A DNA stretch of 64,000 nucleotides from Aquabacterium sp. NJ1 (GCF_000768065.1 NZ_JRKM01000001.1:1-64000), one strand, 5' to 3'; counted from the stretch's first letter, positions 17,869-27,281 are shown. The notes: generated from the sequence alone by a model not told the origin. Numbers and translations: made by a program.

Positions 17869-17900
17869 ATTCAATCAATAGTTTTCGATTGATTGGAATT
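17869..17900 (+). promoter_or_regulatory. Candidate AbiEi operator
   Basis: Imperfect inverted repeat ATTCAATCAAT / ATTGATTGGAAT, about 18 bp upstream of abiEi. AbiEi antitoxins are known to repress their own operon by binding inverted repeats in front of it. An extended -10-like TGTGATATT lies between the repeat and the ATG. Confidence 0.5.
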
Positions 17901-17917
17901 TGTGATATTTTTATTGC

Positions 17918-18676
17918 ATGGCTGGAAATTCAAGACACTCTTTGCTCAGGCGGCTTCAGTCGGACATGCCCCGTGGCGCGCCCTTCGGGCTGGCCGAGTT
18001 GGAGCGTCTGGGCATCTCACCCACATTGGCTGCCCACTACGTTGAAAGCGGGTGGCTGCTGCGGCTTGCGCAGGGCGTCTATGCCTTCCCGGGCGATGAC
18101 GTGAACGTGCATGGTTCGATCAAACTGCTGCAGAGCAGGGTGACAGGCCTGCATGTGGGCGGCAAGACGGCGCTGGCTCTGCAAGGGGTCAGGCACAACC
18201 TCTCGACACGAGAGCAGTGGGTGCTGTGGGGGGATGTGCGTTTCGCCGTGCCAGACTGGTTCACCTCCCGATTTCCGGCACGGTATGCCTCGGCGCGGTT
18301 GTTTGAGTGGGCGGACGAGGGCTTGGCTAAGAAAAGCATCACCACGCCACCAGGACTGCCACCTGGCTTGCTGGTGTCGGCGCCTGAGCGCGCGCTGTTG
18401 GAAATGCTCTATGACGTCGGTACGCGTCAGAGTCTGGAAGAGGCGCGCAACCTGTTTGACGGCGTGCGGAACTTGCGCAAAGACATGTTGGGTCACTTGT
18501 TGGCGTGCTGTACCAGTGTCAAAACTGTGCGCCTGTTCCTTGCGTGGTCTCGCGAAACGGGACTGGTGGATGTGGACGAATTCTTGCAACGCTACACGCT
18601 GCCAGTTGGGAGCGACAAGCGCTGGATGTCTCGCATGAAGGACGGCAGTTTGTTGACACTCAAACCTCATGGATAA
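17918..18676 (+). CDS. abiEi: AbiEi type IV antitoxin
   Basis: A 252-residue protein. The N-terminal winged-helix region (FGLAELERLGISPTLAAHYVESGWLLRLAQGVYAFPGDD) is typical of AbiEi antitoxins, which repress the operon and neutralise the nucleotidyltransferase AbiEii. The C-terminal domain continues to LLTLKPHG. The stop overlaps the abiEii start by 8 bp. As cargo of an ICE it would stabilise the element or act in abortive phage defence. Confidence 0.9.
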   Translation: MAGNSRHSLLRRLQSDMPRGAPFGLAELERLGISPTLAAHYVESGWLLRLAQGVYAFPGDDVNVHGSIKLLQSRVTGLHVGGKTALALQGVRHNLSTREQWVLWGDVRFAVPDWFTSRFPARYASARLFEWADEGLAKKSITTPPGLPPGLLVSAPERALLEMLYDVGTRQSLEEARNLFDGVRNLRKDMLGHLLACCTSVKTVRLFLAWSRETGLVDVDEFLQRYTLPVGSDKRWMSRMKDGSLLTLKPHG

Positions 18677-19580
18677 GGTCTACGCGGACACTGTGCGCCT
18701 CCTCCTGAAGGTAGCACCCGATGTATTTGCCAACGACATCTTTGCGATGAAGGGCGGCACAGCCATCAACCTCTTCGTGATGGACATGCCACGCCTCTCT
18801 GTTGACATCGACGTCGTCTACACACCATGGGCCACTACGCGAGAGCAAGCCCTCACCGAAATCGCGACCGAGATAGAGGCCATTGCGGCGAGGGCGACCA
18901 AATTGGGACTGAACGCACGCAAGGTGCGGAGCAAAGACCTTGCTGAGACCAAGCTCCTGATCGAGAACGACGAAAGTCAGGTGAAGGTCGAGGTCAACGT
19001 GGTGTTCCGAGGCTCAGTGTTGCCGGTTGAGAAGCGCCCCCTGATGCCCAAGACCGCTGACATGTTCAGTGCGGAATTGACCCTGCCTGTGTTGGCGACG
19101 GCGGAACTCTATGGCAGCAAGTTGGTGGCAGCCATGGATCGTCAGCATCCACGGGACTTGTTTGACGTGTGGCAAATGTTCGAGTCAGGCGGGTTCACGG
19201 ATGCAGCGGTTGAATGCTTTGTGACGTACCTGGCCGGGCACAATCGACCAACGCATGAGGTGTTGTTCGGGAATGAGAAAGACATTGAGGCGGAGTACCA
19301 CAACAACTTCGTTGGCATGACCACGGAGCCAGTCAGCCTGGAAACACTTTTGGCTGCCAGAGACCGATTGCGCAGAGAGTTGCCTCAGCGCTTGACTGCC
19401 GCGCAAAGGCAGTTTTTGAGCGGCCTGGCACAAGTGCAACCCGACTGGTCATTGTTGGCCTGTCCGCATGCGGCAGAACTGCCGGCCCTCCGTTGGAAGC
19501 TGGCAAACCTTCAGACGTTCAAGGAGCGGCGTCCTGAAGACTTTGAAAGCCAGGCCAAAAAATTGGCCGAATTGTTGTGA
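18669..19580 (+). CDS. abiEii: AbiEii nucleotidyltransferase toxin
   Basis: A 303-residue protein of the AbiEii/AbiGii/MenT family. The nucleotidyltransferase motifs are KGGTAINLFVMDMPRLSVDIDVVY near residues 28-52 and a KVEVNVVFRG strand near 112. Related enzymes add nucleotides to tRNA acceptor ends or use GTP. It is translationally coupled to abiEi and appears full length. Confidence 0.92.
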   Translation: MDKVYADTVRLLLKVAPDVFANDIFAMKGGTAINLFVMDMPRLSVDIDVVYTPWATTREQALTEIATEIEAIAARATKLGLNARKVRSKDLAETKLLIENDESQVKVEVNVVFRGSVLPVEKRPLMPKTADMFSAELTLPVLATAELYGSKLVAAMDRQHPRDLFDVWQMFESGGFTDAAVECFVTYLAGHNRPTHEVLFGNEKDIEAEYHNNFVGMTTEPVSLETLLAARDRLRRELPQRLTAAQRQFLSGLAQVQPDWSLLACPHAAELPALRWKLANLQTFKERRPEDFESQAKKLAELL

Positions 19581-19778
19581 TGGCTTGGTTGTTGGCGCGG
19601 ACATGCATTTGGCTTTGCTGCCGGAATGCTTCATTCTTTGCGATGAACGTCTCATAGAACACGCATTGATGACACACAACTCAACCTGATCGGTTTAGGC
19701 CATTGTGCTGCTGGGCGGTGGGATGTGTGAGGCAGGCAAAAGAAACTGAACTTGCGAAGCCCCGAGTTTGGCCCCAAG

Positions 19779-19790
19779 ATTGCATGCAAT
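19779..19790 (+). promoter_or_regulatory. Palindrome upstream of the DUF6088 gene
   Basis: ATTGCATGCAAT is a perfect 12-bp palindrome 18 bp before the ATG at 19809. It is a candidate autoregulatory operator of the winged-helix protein encoded downstream. Confidence 0.4.
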
Positions 19791-19808
19791 TTCAATGAGA
19801 ACTCAGTC

Positions 19809-20441
19809 ATGACTGCTGTTTCGGAGGTTTCCAAGAAACAGGTGAGTGGCGCTGCTGAGCGTCTGGCTGCCTCGCTGCGTCCTGGGCGGGTGTACCGGCG
19901 GGAGGCGTTGGCTGAAATGAGCACGGCGGTAGACCGTCACCTGCGTGAATTGGTCAAAGATGGTCGTGTGAAGAAACTGGCGCAGGGGATGTACTACGTG
20001 CCGAGGGTGTCCAGTCATGGGCCCGTGCCACCCGAGGATGCTGAAGTGGTTGGCAATTTCCTGCGCGATACCGAATTTCTTGTTTTCTCGCCTTCGGCAT
20101 ACAACGCAGTGGGCCTGGGTACAACGCAGCTTTACAACTGCACGCTGGTCTACAACCACAAGCGACATGGCGTGTTCAAGCTCGGTAATCGGCAGTTCGA
20201 TTTCCGGGTGAAACCACGTTTCCCCAAAAAGCTCACGCCGGAGTTTTTGTTTGTCGATCTGCTCAACAACCTTGAGCAGTTGGCCGAAGACCGTGATGCA
20301 GTCCTGCGGCGAGCACAGACCAAGCTGCCATCGTTTGACCCTCGCAGGCTCAAACGCGCGCTCTCGAAGTTTGGCTCAGTGGCCACACGCAAGCGCACCA
20401 AAGGTTGGCTGAATGTCTCAGTTTCTCCATGCCCGCAATGA
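19809..20441 (+). CDS. DUF6088 family protein (AbiEi-like antitoxin), apparently without partner
   Basis: A 210-residue protein. An N-terminal winged helix with SLRPGRVYRREALAEMSTAVDRHLRELVKDGRVKKLAQGMYYVP is followed by a domain rich in YNAVGLGTTQLYNCTLVYNHKRHGVFKLG. This matches DUF6088, a relative of AbiEi antitoxins usually encoded with a nucleotidyltransferase. No such partner follows; the next genes are convergent. It may be an orphan antitoxin that cross-acts with the nearby AbiEii, or the partner was lost. Confidence 0.82.
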   Translation: MTAVSEVSKKQVSGAAERLAASLRPGRVYRREALAEMSTAVDRHLRELVKDGRVKKLAQGMYYVPRVSSHGPVPPEDAEVVGNFLRDTEFLVFSPSAYNAVGLGTTQLYNCTLVYNHKRHGVFKLGNRQFDFRVKPRFPKKLTPEFLFVDLLNNLEQLAEDRDAVLRRAQTKLPSFDPRRLKRALSKFGSVATRKRTKGWLNVSVSPCPQ

Positions 20442-20518
20442 CTTCGGCTACCTGCTTGCGGTAGTCGTTGACGAGCGAAGCCTTGATTCTTTATTTGTAT
20501 TCAATGGGGTGGAGAGGG

Positions 20519-20914
20519 TTAGTCCGGGAAGCGCTCAATGTGCGCCTCACCCCTGCGCCCGACGTAGACCACATGGCGGCCTGCAATCCAGACCGTGTAG
20601 GCCACACAACCCGCTCGCTGAGACAGCTTCTTGAACTCGGGGTACATCACGCGACCCTGCTGCGCACCCAAAATGACAGCGCGCACGGCGTCGCCGTCAA
20701 AAGCATCGGCAATGTTGTGTTGCGGGCGCTCGAAACTGAAATCGGCGGTGCTACCGTCGGGCAGGTAATAGGTCGTGCGGCCGGAACGGTAGTCCACGTG
20801 GTAGGACTCCACTCCAGCACTGACAAGTTGGCCTATCACCTGGCCGAAGTGGATGGCGCCTTGGTTGGAGGCTTCAAAGGTGGACTGGACCGCGGCACGG
20901 GTGGTTTCGTTCAT
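20519..20914 (-). CDS. DUF1398 family protein
   Basis: A 131-residue protein of the DUF1398/YbcV family, with AIHFGQVIGQLVSAGVESYHVDYRSGRTTYYLPDG near residues 20-54 and AVRAVILGAQQGRVMYPEFKKLSQRAGCVAYTVWIAGRHVVYVGRRGE. The biochemical role is unknown. It follows the marR gene by 33 bp on the same strand and is probably its regulated partner. Confidence 0.85.
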   Translation of the reverse strand: MNETTRAAVQSTFEASNQGAIHFGQVIGQLVSAGVESYHVDYRSGRTTYYLPDGSTADFSFERPQHNIADAFDGDAVRAVILGAQQGRVMYPEFKKLSQRAGCVAYTVWIAGRHVVYVGRRGEAHIERFPD

Positions 20915-20947
20915 GGTTTGTGTTTAGGTGAAGTAATGACTGTTGGA

Positions 20948-21418
20948 TCAGGCGGTGGGGATGCCTTTGAGTTGGTGGTGTTGCACCAGGGCTCGCATGG
21001 TCTGCGTCAGCGCCAGGCGCTCTGCGGGGGACAGATGGCCAAAGAAGTGGGCGTCGTTTGCATCGGCCAGCGCGGCCAGTAGCGGCACGAGCGCCTTGCC
21101 TTTGGTTGTGAGTCCCAGGCTTTGCTCGCGGGCACTGCCATCGGCCAGTTGCCGTCCAGCCAGGCCTTTTTCTTCCAGACGCGACAGCACCTTGGAAGCC
21201 GCTCCCTTGGTAGTGCCCAGGGCCTGGATCAGCGCGGCGTAGGTTGTTTCGTCTTGCGACCAGAGCGTGCGCAACGCCACCCATTCGGTGACGGTGACGC
21301 CCTCTGCTTCCAAAGTCTGCTGGAAGCGGAGGGACACGTGGTTGGAGACAAAGCGCAACCAGAAGCCCAAGTGGGCTTCCAGCGGCGAAGGTGTGGATTG
21401 CTTTTTGTGTCTGGTCAT
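20948..21418 (-). CDS. MarR-family transcriptional regulator
   Basis: A 156-residue winged-helix repressor. The recognition region is QALGTTKGAASKVLSRLEEKGLAGRQLADGSAREQSLGLTTKG. The ATG at 21418 was chosen because the long upstream extension runs through the operator palindrome. Two 17-bp inverted operator arms abut the start codon, so autorepression together with the DUF1398 gene is very likely. The inducer is unknown. Confidence 0.92.
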   Translation of the reverse strand: MTRHKKQSTPSPLEAHLGFWLRFVSNHVSLRFQQTLEAEGVTVTEWVALRTLWSQDETTYAALIQALGTTKGAASKVLSRLEEKGLAGRQLADGSAREQSLGLTTKGKALVPLLAALADANDAHFFGHLSPAERLALTQTMRALVQHHQLKGIPTA

Positions 21419-21420
21419 TA

Positions 21421-21463
21421 GGTTTCCAGGGAAACTATTTGCAATGTAGTTTCCTTGGAAACC
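21421..21463 (-). promoter_or_regulatory. Double MarR operator
   Basis: GGTTTCCAGGGAAACTA and TAGTTTCCTTGGAAACC form 17-bp inverted arms that match at 16 positions with a 9-bp spacer. Each arm is itself a small palindrome (GTTTCC-NN-GGAAAC). The element lies directly upstream of the marR ATG, so it offers two dimer-binding sites over the promoter. Confidence 0.85.
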
Positions 21464-21757
21464 AATGTCAAGGCGTTGGCGATCTATTATTGGGCCTAGT
21501 AACCCCCCGCAACTCAGTGCAACCAAGTGTCATGGCAGGGTGAATGGGTGTCTCCGCTGTATCGGTTCTTCCATCGCTGCCGTCAGGAGTGGCAACGAGT
21601 AGCGTTCAGCCAAAATTGAAGGCATGGAGACTTGGCATTGGCGATTGGAAAGGCGGTACGTGGAGTCGTTGACGACCATCCGCACTCGCCGATCAAGAGC
21701 CAAGGGGGTTGCAGGCGTACATGAGTGGTTATAGGCTGATAGGCACGAGGTGCCCAC

Positions 21758-22084
21758 ATGCGAAAACTGCTTTTCATCGGCTTTGTTGCGTTAGGCGCGC
21801 TGGTTGGATTGCTAGCCTCAGCAAAAGACGACTGGGCAACACGGGTCGTCATGATGAGTATTGGCGCGCTCTTTGGTGCGCCGCTGGGCGCAGCCTTCGC
21901 CGGTTGGGGAAAGCAAGTGCGACATGAAGACACAGATGACAACGAGTCTGACTTGCCTGGGACGAGCACGTCAGCAAAAGACCTGAGTGCGAACTATTGG
22001 CGCGACAAGGGGTATCCGCCATTGATGAAGCCGACTGACGCTGAGCCGGACATGCACATGTTCGATCCCGATAAGTTGGGATGA
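21758..22084 (+). CDS. Small membrane protein of the ICE, function unknown
   Basis: A 108-residue protein with two hydrophobic helices (FIGFVALGALVGLLASA and VVMMSIGALFGAPLGAAFAGWG) and an acidic, polar C-terminal half. It runs convergently with traG and its stop abuts the traG stop. No family was recognised. Possible roles such as entry exclusion or a mating accessory are guesses based only on position. Confidence 0.6.
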   Translation: MRKLLFIGFVALGALVGLLASAKDDWATRVVMMSIGALFGAPLGAAFAGWGKQVRHEDTDDNESDLPGTSTSAKDLSANYWRDKGYPPLMKPTDAEPDMHMFDPDKLG

Positions 22085-24853
22085 TCACTTCTTCAGCAGA
22101 TCTTTTATAGCGTCTTTGACATTGTCGACAGATGCTCCCGCGTCTTTGGCAACTTGTTTGCTCGATTGCTTGAGCAGAGAGCGTGTGGATGACAGTGTTC
22201 CATCTTCAGCTCTAATGAGCTCGGATTTGGTGTCGAATTCTGAGCGGCTCGCATCGACTTGGCCTTTAATCCGTGCCCCTTGCGTTTGTACTTCCTCTCT
22301 TGTGGCGGTTGGGGCGGTGGGTTGCTGTTTGCCTGGCAGCCCTTTTGGGGCTCTGAGAACCTGTTGTTCGTTGTTCTGCCTATGTGCATTGATGTCAGGA
22401 GTTAGCCGCGCATCGCGGCGCTCCTGAGCGTGTTGCCTGTCCAGATCAGGAAATGAAGCAGGCAATGCGGTGCCATCAGAAAACGTCCGATTGGGACGGA
22501 GAGACTGTCTGGCCAATTCTGCTTCCATCAATGTGTGGGCCGCAGCGCTGTCGCCGCCATACTGCTCGGCATATCGAGTGAACATCGCTAGGTTGTGGGG
22601 ATCTTGTGCGATATCAATGGAGATCGTCTCGCCTCGCTCGTAAGCGTTTGACACCCTTTCGGCGAATGCTGTTCTCTCGGCTAGGCTGGCTTCAGCCCTT
22701 TCAGAGCGCGATGTCGTTGACGCTAGTCGAGATGACATGTCTCTGGCCTGCTTGGAGTCGTTGGAGACCAGGCTGCTGAAGCTCTCGTCTCTTGAAACGC
22801 GATCGCCAAATTGCTTGAATTCAGCCAACTGCTCGCTACTCATGCTGCCCAGGACCTTCTGTTCTTGCGCGGATAGGCCAGACAGATAACTCTTGTCTGC
22901 GCGCGCACTCAATTTTCCACCAGCCACACGGTTGTTAAAGCCGAGTTGCGCTGATGCCCCAAATGCAATGGTGGCGACCTGCGTTTGTGTCATGCCTGTG
23001 CTGTCAGCAACGCTCTTGGTGATCTGATCAAGTTTGTTCAGTGTTTCGCCAAACTGTTCAAAGCTGCTTTTGGTGGATCCGCTGCTATTTCGCGATGAGC
23101 GCATCGAACTGAGTCCACGGCTCAATGCTTCGGTGAGTACGGTGGAGCGATCCGAACTGGCAGCCAAGGCTTCGCTGCGTGCCGCAGTGACCTGCCTGCT
23201 TGCGTCGGACACATCCTGTTCAGACACCCGCATGGACACTACCCGCGAAGCAAACCCCTGGTTGCGCAGCAGGCTGACGGCAGTTCGCCCGGTCAGGCTG
23301 TTCGACGAAAAGGTGTTGCCACTGAGGTCGTTTTGCCAACTGCTCATGAACGCCGAGGTTCGGTTCGGTGTCAGTTGCGCCTGGTCCATGGTGACGTTGC
23401 CCATGTTCATGTTACCGGTGGCAGCAGATGCTGTGCTGCCAGTCAGCATGCTTTGCAGTCCAGACAAACCACCCACCAGGGCGGTCCCGACACCCTCCAT
23501 CTTCTTCAAAGCCGCCCAGGCAATGACAGGAATGCTGATCGCAAGGTAGCCCACAACAGCCTCACCTGAGATGGCGCCCGAATAGATCGTCGAGGCGGTT
23601 TGCAAAGACAGGGCCTTGGTGCCCGAGCCGATGTCCGAAGCCGCAGCCAGATCGTAGGCCGCGTAGATGGACGCCATGTAGTTCAGCACCGCGTACAGCG
23701 GGGGCCACAGTTGGATCCAGATCAGGATGGCAGCGTAGCCTTTGAAGGCCAGCATCGTGTCGCGCCCGCTGGTCAGCAGCAAGAGCAGCACCATCAAGGG
23801 GAACAATGCGTAGGTGAGCGCTTCAATGACGTTGCGGAACACGGGCAGGGCTTGCTCGGCCACCTTGCCGTTGTTGATCCACGCGGCGTTCTGCTGAGCG
23901 ACGGCCTGTGCCCGGCCAACGGCCAGCACCATGGCCGCTGGATCGTTGACCTTCTGCCCGACGATGGTGCTGGTGTCGTTGATCGCATTGAGCATGGCGC
24001 TTTGGCGGATCAAGTCGGCAGCGGTGGTGGCCGCATCGGCGATGTTGTTCTTGATGTACGCCTGCTGAATCTGGTTGGCGATGATGGCTGCGGCAGCAGC
24101 ACCAGGCAGGGTGGGGTTCAACTGGAAGGCCAGGCGGCCCTGAATCTGGTTGATCTGAGCAGGCAGTCGGCCATTGAGGTTGGTGTAGATGTTAGGGCAG
24201 GTGTCCACATCAATGCCTGCAGCACTGGTGACCGTGCTGAAGCGTGCAGGATTGGGCGTGGCCATGAGGGGCCAGACATCTGCGGATGTCGAGAACACGG
24301 CAGGGCTAATCGTGCCGTCGATCAGGTCATACATCGTGCAGTTGTGGATGAAGTTGATCAGGTCGGTGCGGAAGTTGGGATCCTGGAACGTCACCTTGCT
24401 GGTGCTCCTGATCAGCCGGTTGCCAAACATCAGGCCATTCTTCTCGTAAGTGAGTTCGCTGGGCAAGGCGCCCGGGCCGGGAATGGTCTGGAAGGCGGTT
24501 TCGAACAGGCCGGTCAGGGTGTGGCCGATGGTGCTGGTGATGCTGCCGAGCATGACCATGCCGAAGGGCACGTTGGCCACGACCTTGACTGGGGCTCCAC
24601 CTGTCTTGTCCACGATGCCCACGGTGGCCCTGGGCAGGATCAGGATGGAGAACACGAGCAATACCGTGCCCAGCCACTTCCAGCCCTGGAGCTTCTCCGG
24701 GGCAAAGGCGTACGCGATCAGGGCGGCCACGAAGCCGCAGAACGCCACGGCGGCAACGGCCGACATGTAGTCGCCAGAGGCGTGGATAGCCGCTGCTGCG
24801 TTGAAGACGCCGAACAGGCTGTCCGCGTTCTGGTAGGCATAGATCTCCCACAT
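22085..24853 (-). CDS. traG: Conjugative transfer protein TraG
   Basis: A 922-residue inner-membrane mating-pair stabilisation protein. The N-terminal TraG_N domain has membrane helices near residues 30-75, 95-115 and 335-460. A long polar and Gln/Ser-rich C-terminal region with coiled-coil character follows (about 480-922). In F it is needed for pilus assembly and mating-pair stabilisation. It is the last gene of the minus-strand tra operon, 24 bp after traH. Confidence 0.92.
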   Translation of the reverse strand: MWEIYAYQNADSLFGVFNAAAAIHASGDYMSAVAAVAFCGFVAALIAYAFAPEKLQGWKWLGTVLLVFSILILPRATVGIVDKTGGAPVKVVANVPFGMVMLGSITSTIGHTLTGLFETAFQTIPGPGALPSELTYEKNGLMFGNRLIRSTSKVTFQDPNFRTDLINFIHNCTMYDLIDGTISPAVFSTSADVWPLMATPNPARFSTVTSAAGIDVDTCPNIYTNLNGRLPAQINQIQGRLAFQLNPTLPGAAAAAIIANQIQQAYIKNNIADAATTAADLIRQSAMLNAINDTSTIVGQKVNDPAAMVLAVGRAQAVAQQNAAWINNGKVAEQALPVFRNVIEALTYALFPLMVLLLLLTSGRDTMLAFKGYAAILIWIQLWPPLYAVLNYMASIYAAYDLAAASDIGSGTKALSLQTASTIYSGAISGEAVVGYLAISIPVIAWAALKKMEGVGTALVGGLSGLQSMLTGSTASAATGNMNMGNVTMDQAQLTPNRTSAFMSSWQNDLSGNTFSSNSLTGRTAVSLLRNQGFASRVVSMRVSEQDVSDASRQVTAARSEALAASSDRSTVLTEALSRGLSSMRSSRNSSGSTKSSFEQFGETLNKLDQITKSVADSTGMTQTQVATIAFGASAQLGFNNRVAGGKLSARADKSYLSGLSAQEQKVLGSMSSEQLAEFKQFGDRVSRDESFSSLVSNDSKQARDMSSRLASTTSRSERAEASLAERTAFAERVSNAYERGETISIDIAQDPHNLAMFTRYAEQYGGDSAAAHTLMEAELARQSLRPNRTFSDGTALPASFPDLDRQHAQERRDARLTPDINAHRQNNEQQVLRAPKGLPGKQQPTAPTATREEVQTQGARIKGQVDASRSEFDTKSELIRAEDGTLSSTRSLLKQSSKQVAKDAGASVDNVKDAIKDLLKK

Positions 24854-24877
24854 GGCATCCCCTGTGGTCGGTGAAGG

Positions 24878-26335
24878 TCAACGAGCCATGTAAGCAGCCT
24901 GCTGCCCAAGCATGTCCATCACGTGCTGCGGCATGCTGGATCGCAATTGCCGCTCCAACTGTTCCAGGTGGCTGGAGACAGCCCGGTAAGAACCGACCTT
25001 CTGATACAGGAGGTTCTTCTCTTGAGAGAGTTGCTGCAGCATGACCAGGGCGCGTTGACGAATCTGGACCGCCTGTTCGCGCTGTGTCTTTTGCAGTTGA
25101 TAGTCCTTGTCGAGCGCAGCCAGGCCGACGCGCAGATTGCGCTCCAGGAAGACATAGGCATAGTCCGCTGCGATCACGTCACGGTATTGCGCGATGAGGC
25201 TGTCTGCCAGGCCCGATCCTGGGATGGTCGCGCCCACCGACAGCATTTTGTAGACCGGCTCGGTGGTCTGGTTGACGAAGCCGACCTCAGCCGAATTGTT
25301 GGGAATGGCGGTGCGGGTGGCGATCTTGTCCGCAATGGAGCGCATCAGTGTCTCGACTTTGGCGGTGAATGGCGTGTGCGTGTACGTGGTGTTGAGGGTC
25401 ACGGCATCACAGTTCACGTAGTCATTGCACTTGAGCAGGTGCTGGGTGACGTTCACACCGGCCCCGGCGCTCTGGCCATAAAGCAATTGGCTGATCGAGG
25501 TGAGTGTGGCGGCGATGGGTTCCGGGTCGCGGGCGGCTTCTTCCGGGTGGTAGATGACGGTGCCCACCATGCTCATGATCAGTTCACGCTCCTGATCGTC
25601 CAGGGAGACGCCGGTGTACTTCAGGGCCTTCCAGGTCAGGTTGCCCACGAAGGGCGCCTTGTTGCGCACATTGGCATCGCCTGAGGTGCGAGCCGAAGCG
25701 AGGATGCTGGGCCGGTCGGACGCACAACGCCTGCGTGCCGCGTCCCGGTCACTCTCCATGCCCATCTCGATGGCCAGGTCGGCGCAGGTCTCCTGCGAGC
25801 TGTAACCCGTGGCCTCGGCCGCTGTGCTGACGATGGCTTTGGCTGTTTCGCAGGAGTTGATGCGGGCGTTGTTGATCCAGGTTTCCAAGCCCTTGGCCCA
25901 CTTGCTCAAGCCACCCAGGAGTGGTGAGACGGCTTCCAGGGCCAGTTGAAAGGCGATGCCCGGCAGGGCTGCGGTGATGTTCTTGAGCATGTTCTTGAAC
26001 TCGGTGGCGGTGATGTGAGAGAACGAACCGCCGAACACGTCGATGCCGCCACATCCAGCCTTGGCGCTTGGGAACTGGATGGCGGCGAGTTGGTACACCT
26101 TGTTGGGGGAGCGCATGAACAGACTGCCGCCGGTGTAGGTGTTCATGGTCTGGCCACGGAAAGCGCCAGGCGCTGTGTAGTTGCCGATGGCACCCAGGTT
26201 GTTGAACATGTTGTTCACTTCGGCATTGAGGTCCCCTGCATGCAATGGCAGCGGCGACGCGATGAGCAGGGCGGCCATCAGGGTGGCGACTACTCGTCTC
26301 CAAAGCGGTGCCGTCGCCGTGTGTGTCTGGATCAT
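24878..26335 (-). CDS. traH: Conjugative pilus assembly protein TraH
   Basis: A 485-residue periplasmic protein with a signal peptide (LMAALLIASPLPLHAGD). The TraH core is seen in MFNNLGAIGNYTAPGAFRGQTMNTYTGGSLFMR and CGGIDVFGGSFSHI, with C-terminal coiled coils. TraH works with TraF, TraW, TraU and TrbC in F-type pilus extension. It is 9 bp downstream of traF. Confidence 0.94.
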   Translation of the reverse strand: MIQTHTATAPLWRRVVATLMAALLIASPLPLHAGDLNAEVNNMFNNLGAIGNYTAPGAFRGQTMNTYTGGSLFMRSPNKVYQLAAIQFPSAKAGCGGIDVFGGSFSHITATEFKNMLKNITAALPGIAFQLALEAVSPLLGGLSKWAKGLETWINNARINSCETAKAIVSTAAEATGYSSQETCADLAIEMGMESDRDAARRRCASDRPSILASARTSGDANVRNKAPFVGNLTWKALKYTGVSLDDQERELIMSMVGTVIYHPEEAARDPEPIAATLTSISQLLYGQSAGAGVNVTQHLLKCNDYVNCDAVTLNTTYTHTPFTAKVETLMRSIADKIATRTAIPNNSAEVGFVNQTTEPVYKMLSVGATIPGSGLADSLIAQYRDVIAADYAYVFLERNLRVGLAALDKDYQLQKTQREQAVQIRQRALVMLQQLSQEKNLLYQKVGSYRAVSSHLEQLERQLRSSMPQHVMDMLGQQAAYMAR

Positions 26336-26344
26336 GATCTGCTC

Positions 26345-27271
26345 CTATTGAAGAAGGACTTGCCTGTTCACGCTGGGTAACATGGCCTGGGCAGCCGGTG
26401 TGCTCACGGTGGTGATGCGCTCCAGCAATTCGGATTCAGACAGCACACCAAAGCCAATGGGTGTGATCTGCCCGGTGTAGGGCTGGGCCAGGAACACGGC
26501 TGGCACCTGGGTGACCTTCAGGGTGTTGGCGATGCCGTTGTCGGCCCGGGCATCTGCAAAGCCAGGCATGGGACCGCCATCCACGCTGATGGCCACCACC
26601 TTGATGCCGTGGCGCGCCTCGAAGGCCGTCAGCGTGGGGGCGAAGGCGTGGCAGTACGGGCAGTCACTGCGGAAGAAAAAGAACAGGACGTGGTCCTTGC
26701 CCAGCGAGGCGATCGATTGGGATCGGCTGAGCAACTGATCCCGGTCGAACACCTCAAGCGCCTTGGCGTTGACGGGGCGGCCGTGCACGGTGGGGTCCAG
26801 CTCCGGTGTGGCCCAGGCGACGCGCTGGGCGACGTCGGCAAAGTAGGAAGCTCGGGCCACGACCTTGGCTTCCAGTTCCATGTAGCGGCGCACATTGGCC
26901 TCGGTCGGCCGCATGATCGCGATGTTGCGGTAGGACTCGACCGCCTTTTGCAGCCTCTCGAATTCGACCAGTTCTGGCGCTTTGGCCGGGCGAGTGGCCG
27001 GTATGGGGGGCGCTGCTGAAGTGAGCGGCGTGAGGGCGGGCGTCTTGGGTTGAGACGCAGGGTTGTCAGGTAGCTCGGGTTCGGGATCTTCGTAGAAGTG
27101 CCATCCTCGCCATGCATCGGACCAGTAAGGCGCGGCAATGGGCTCGTCCGGTTTTGACGAGGCTTGTGCCTGTGCCTCGGGTGCTGAGTTGATGCATGCG
27201 AAAGCGAGGAGGGCGACGCTGGCAAGGCGTCTGAAAAGACCTGAGCGAGAGGACGGAGATGGGCGAGGCAT
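26345..27271 (-). CDS. traF: Conjugal transfer protein TraF (thioredoxin-like)
   Basis: A 308-residue periplasmic protein with a signal peptide (FRRLASVALLAFACINSAPEAQAQ). The C-terminal thioredoxin fold carries an active CPYC motif in FFFRSDCPYCHAFAPTL, plus VTQVPAVFLA. The Cys pair is kept here, although F TraF lacks a CXXC, so it may act as a disulfide oxidoreductase for the Cys-rich TraN, TraU and TraH. The start at 27271 gives the signal peptide at the N-terminus. Confidence 0.93.
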   Translation of the reverse strand: MPRPSPSSRSGLFRRLASVALLAFACINSAPEAQAQASSKPDEPIAAPYWSDAWRGWHFYEDPEPELPDNPASQPKTPALTPLTSAAPPIPATRPAKAPELVEFERLQKAVESYRNIAIMRPTEANVRRYMELEAKVVARASYFADVAQRVAWATPELDPTVHGRPVNAKALEVFDRDQLLSRSQSIASLGKDHVLFFFFRSDCPYCHAFAPTLTAFEARHGIKVVAISVDGGPMPGFADARADNGIANTLKVTQVPAVFLAQPYTGQITPIGFGVLSESELLERITTVSTPAAQAMLPSVNRQVLLQ

Positions 27272-27281
27272 GTTGATCTCC

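Noticed and set aside
20468-21082. 204-codon plus-strand ORF across the DUF1398-marR region
   Set aside because: It is antisense to two recognised genes and lacks a ribosome-binding site.
23600-24874. 424-codon plus-strand ORF opposite traG
   Set aside because: Antisense shadow of the recognised TraG N-terminal region; no motif.
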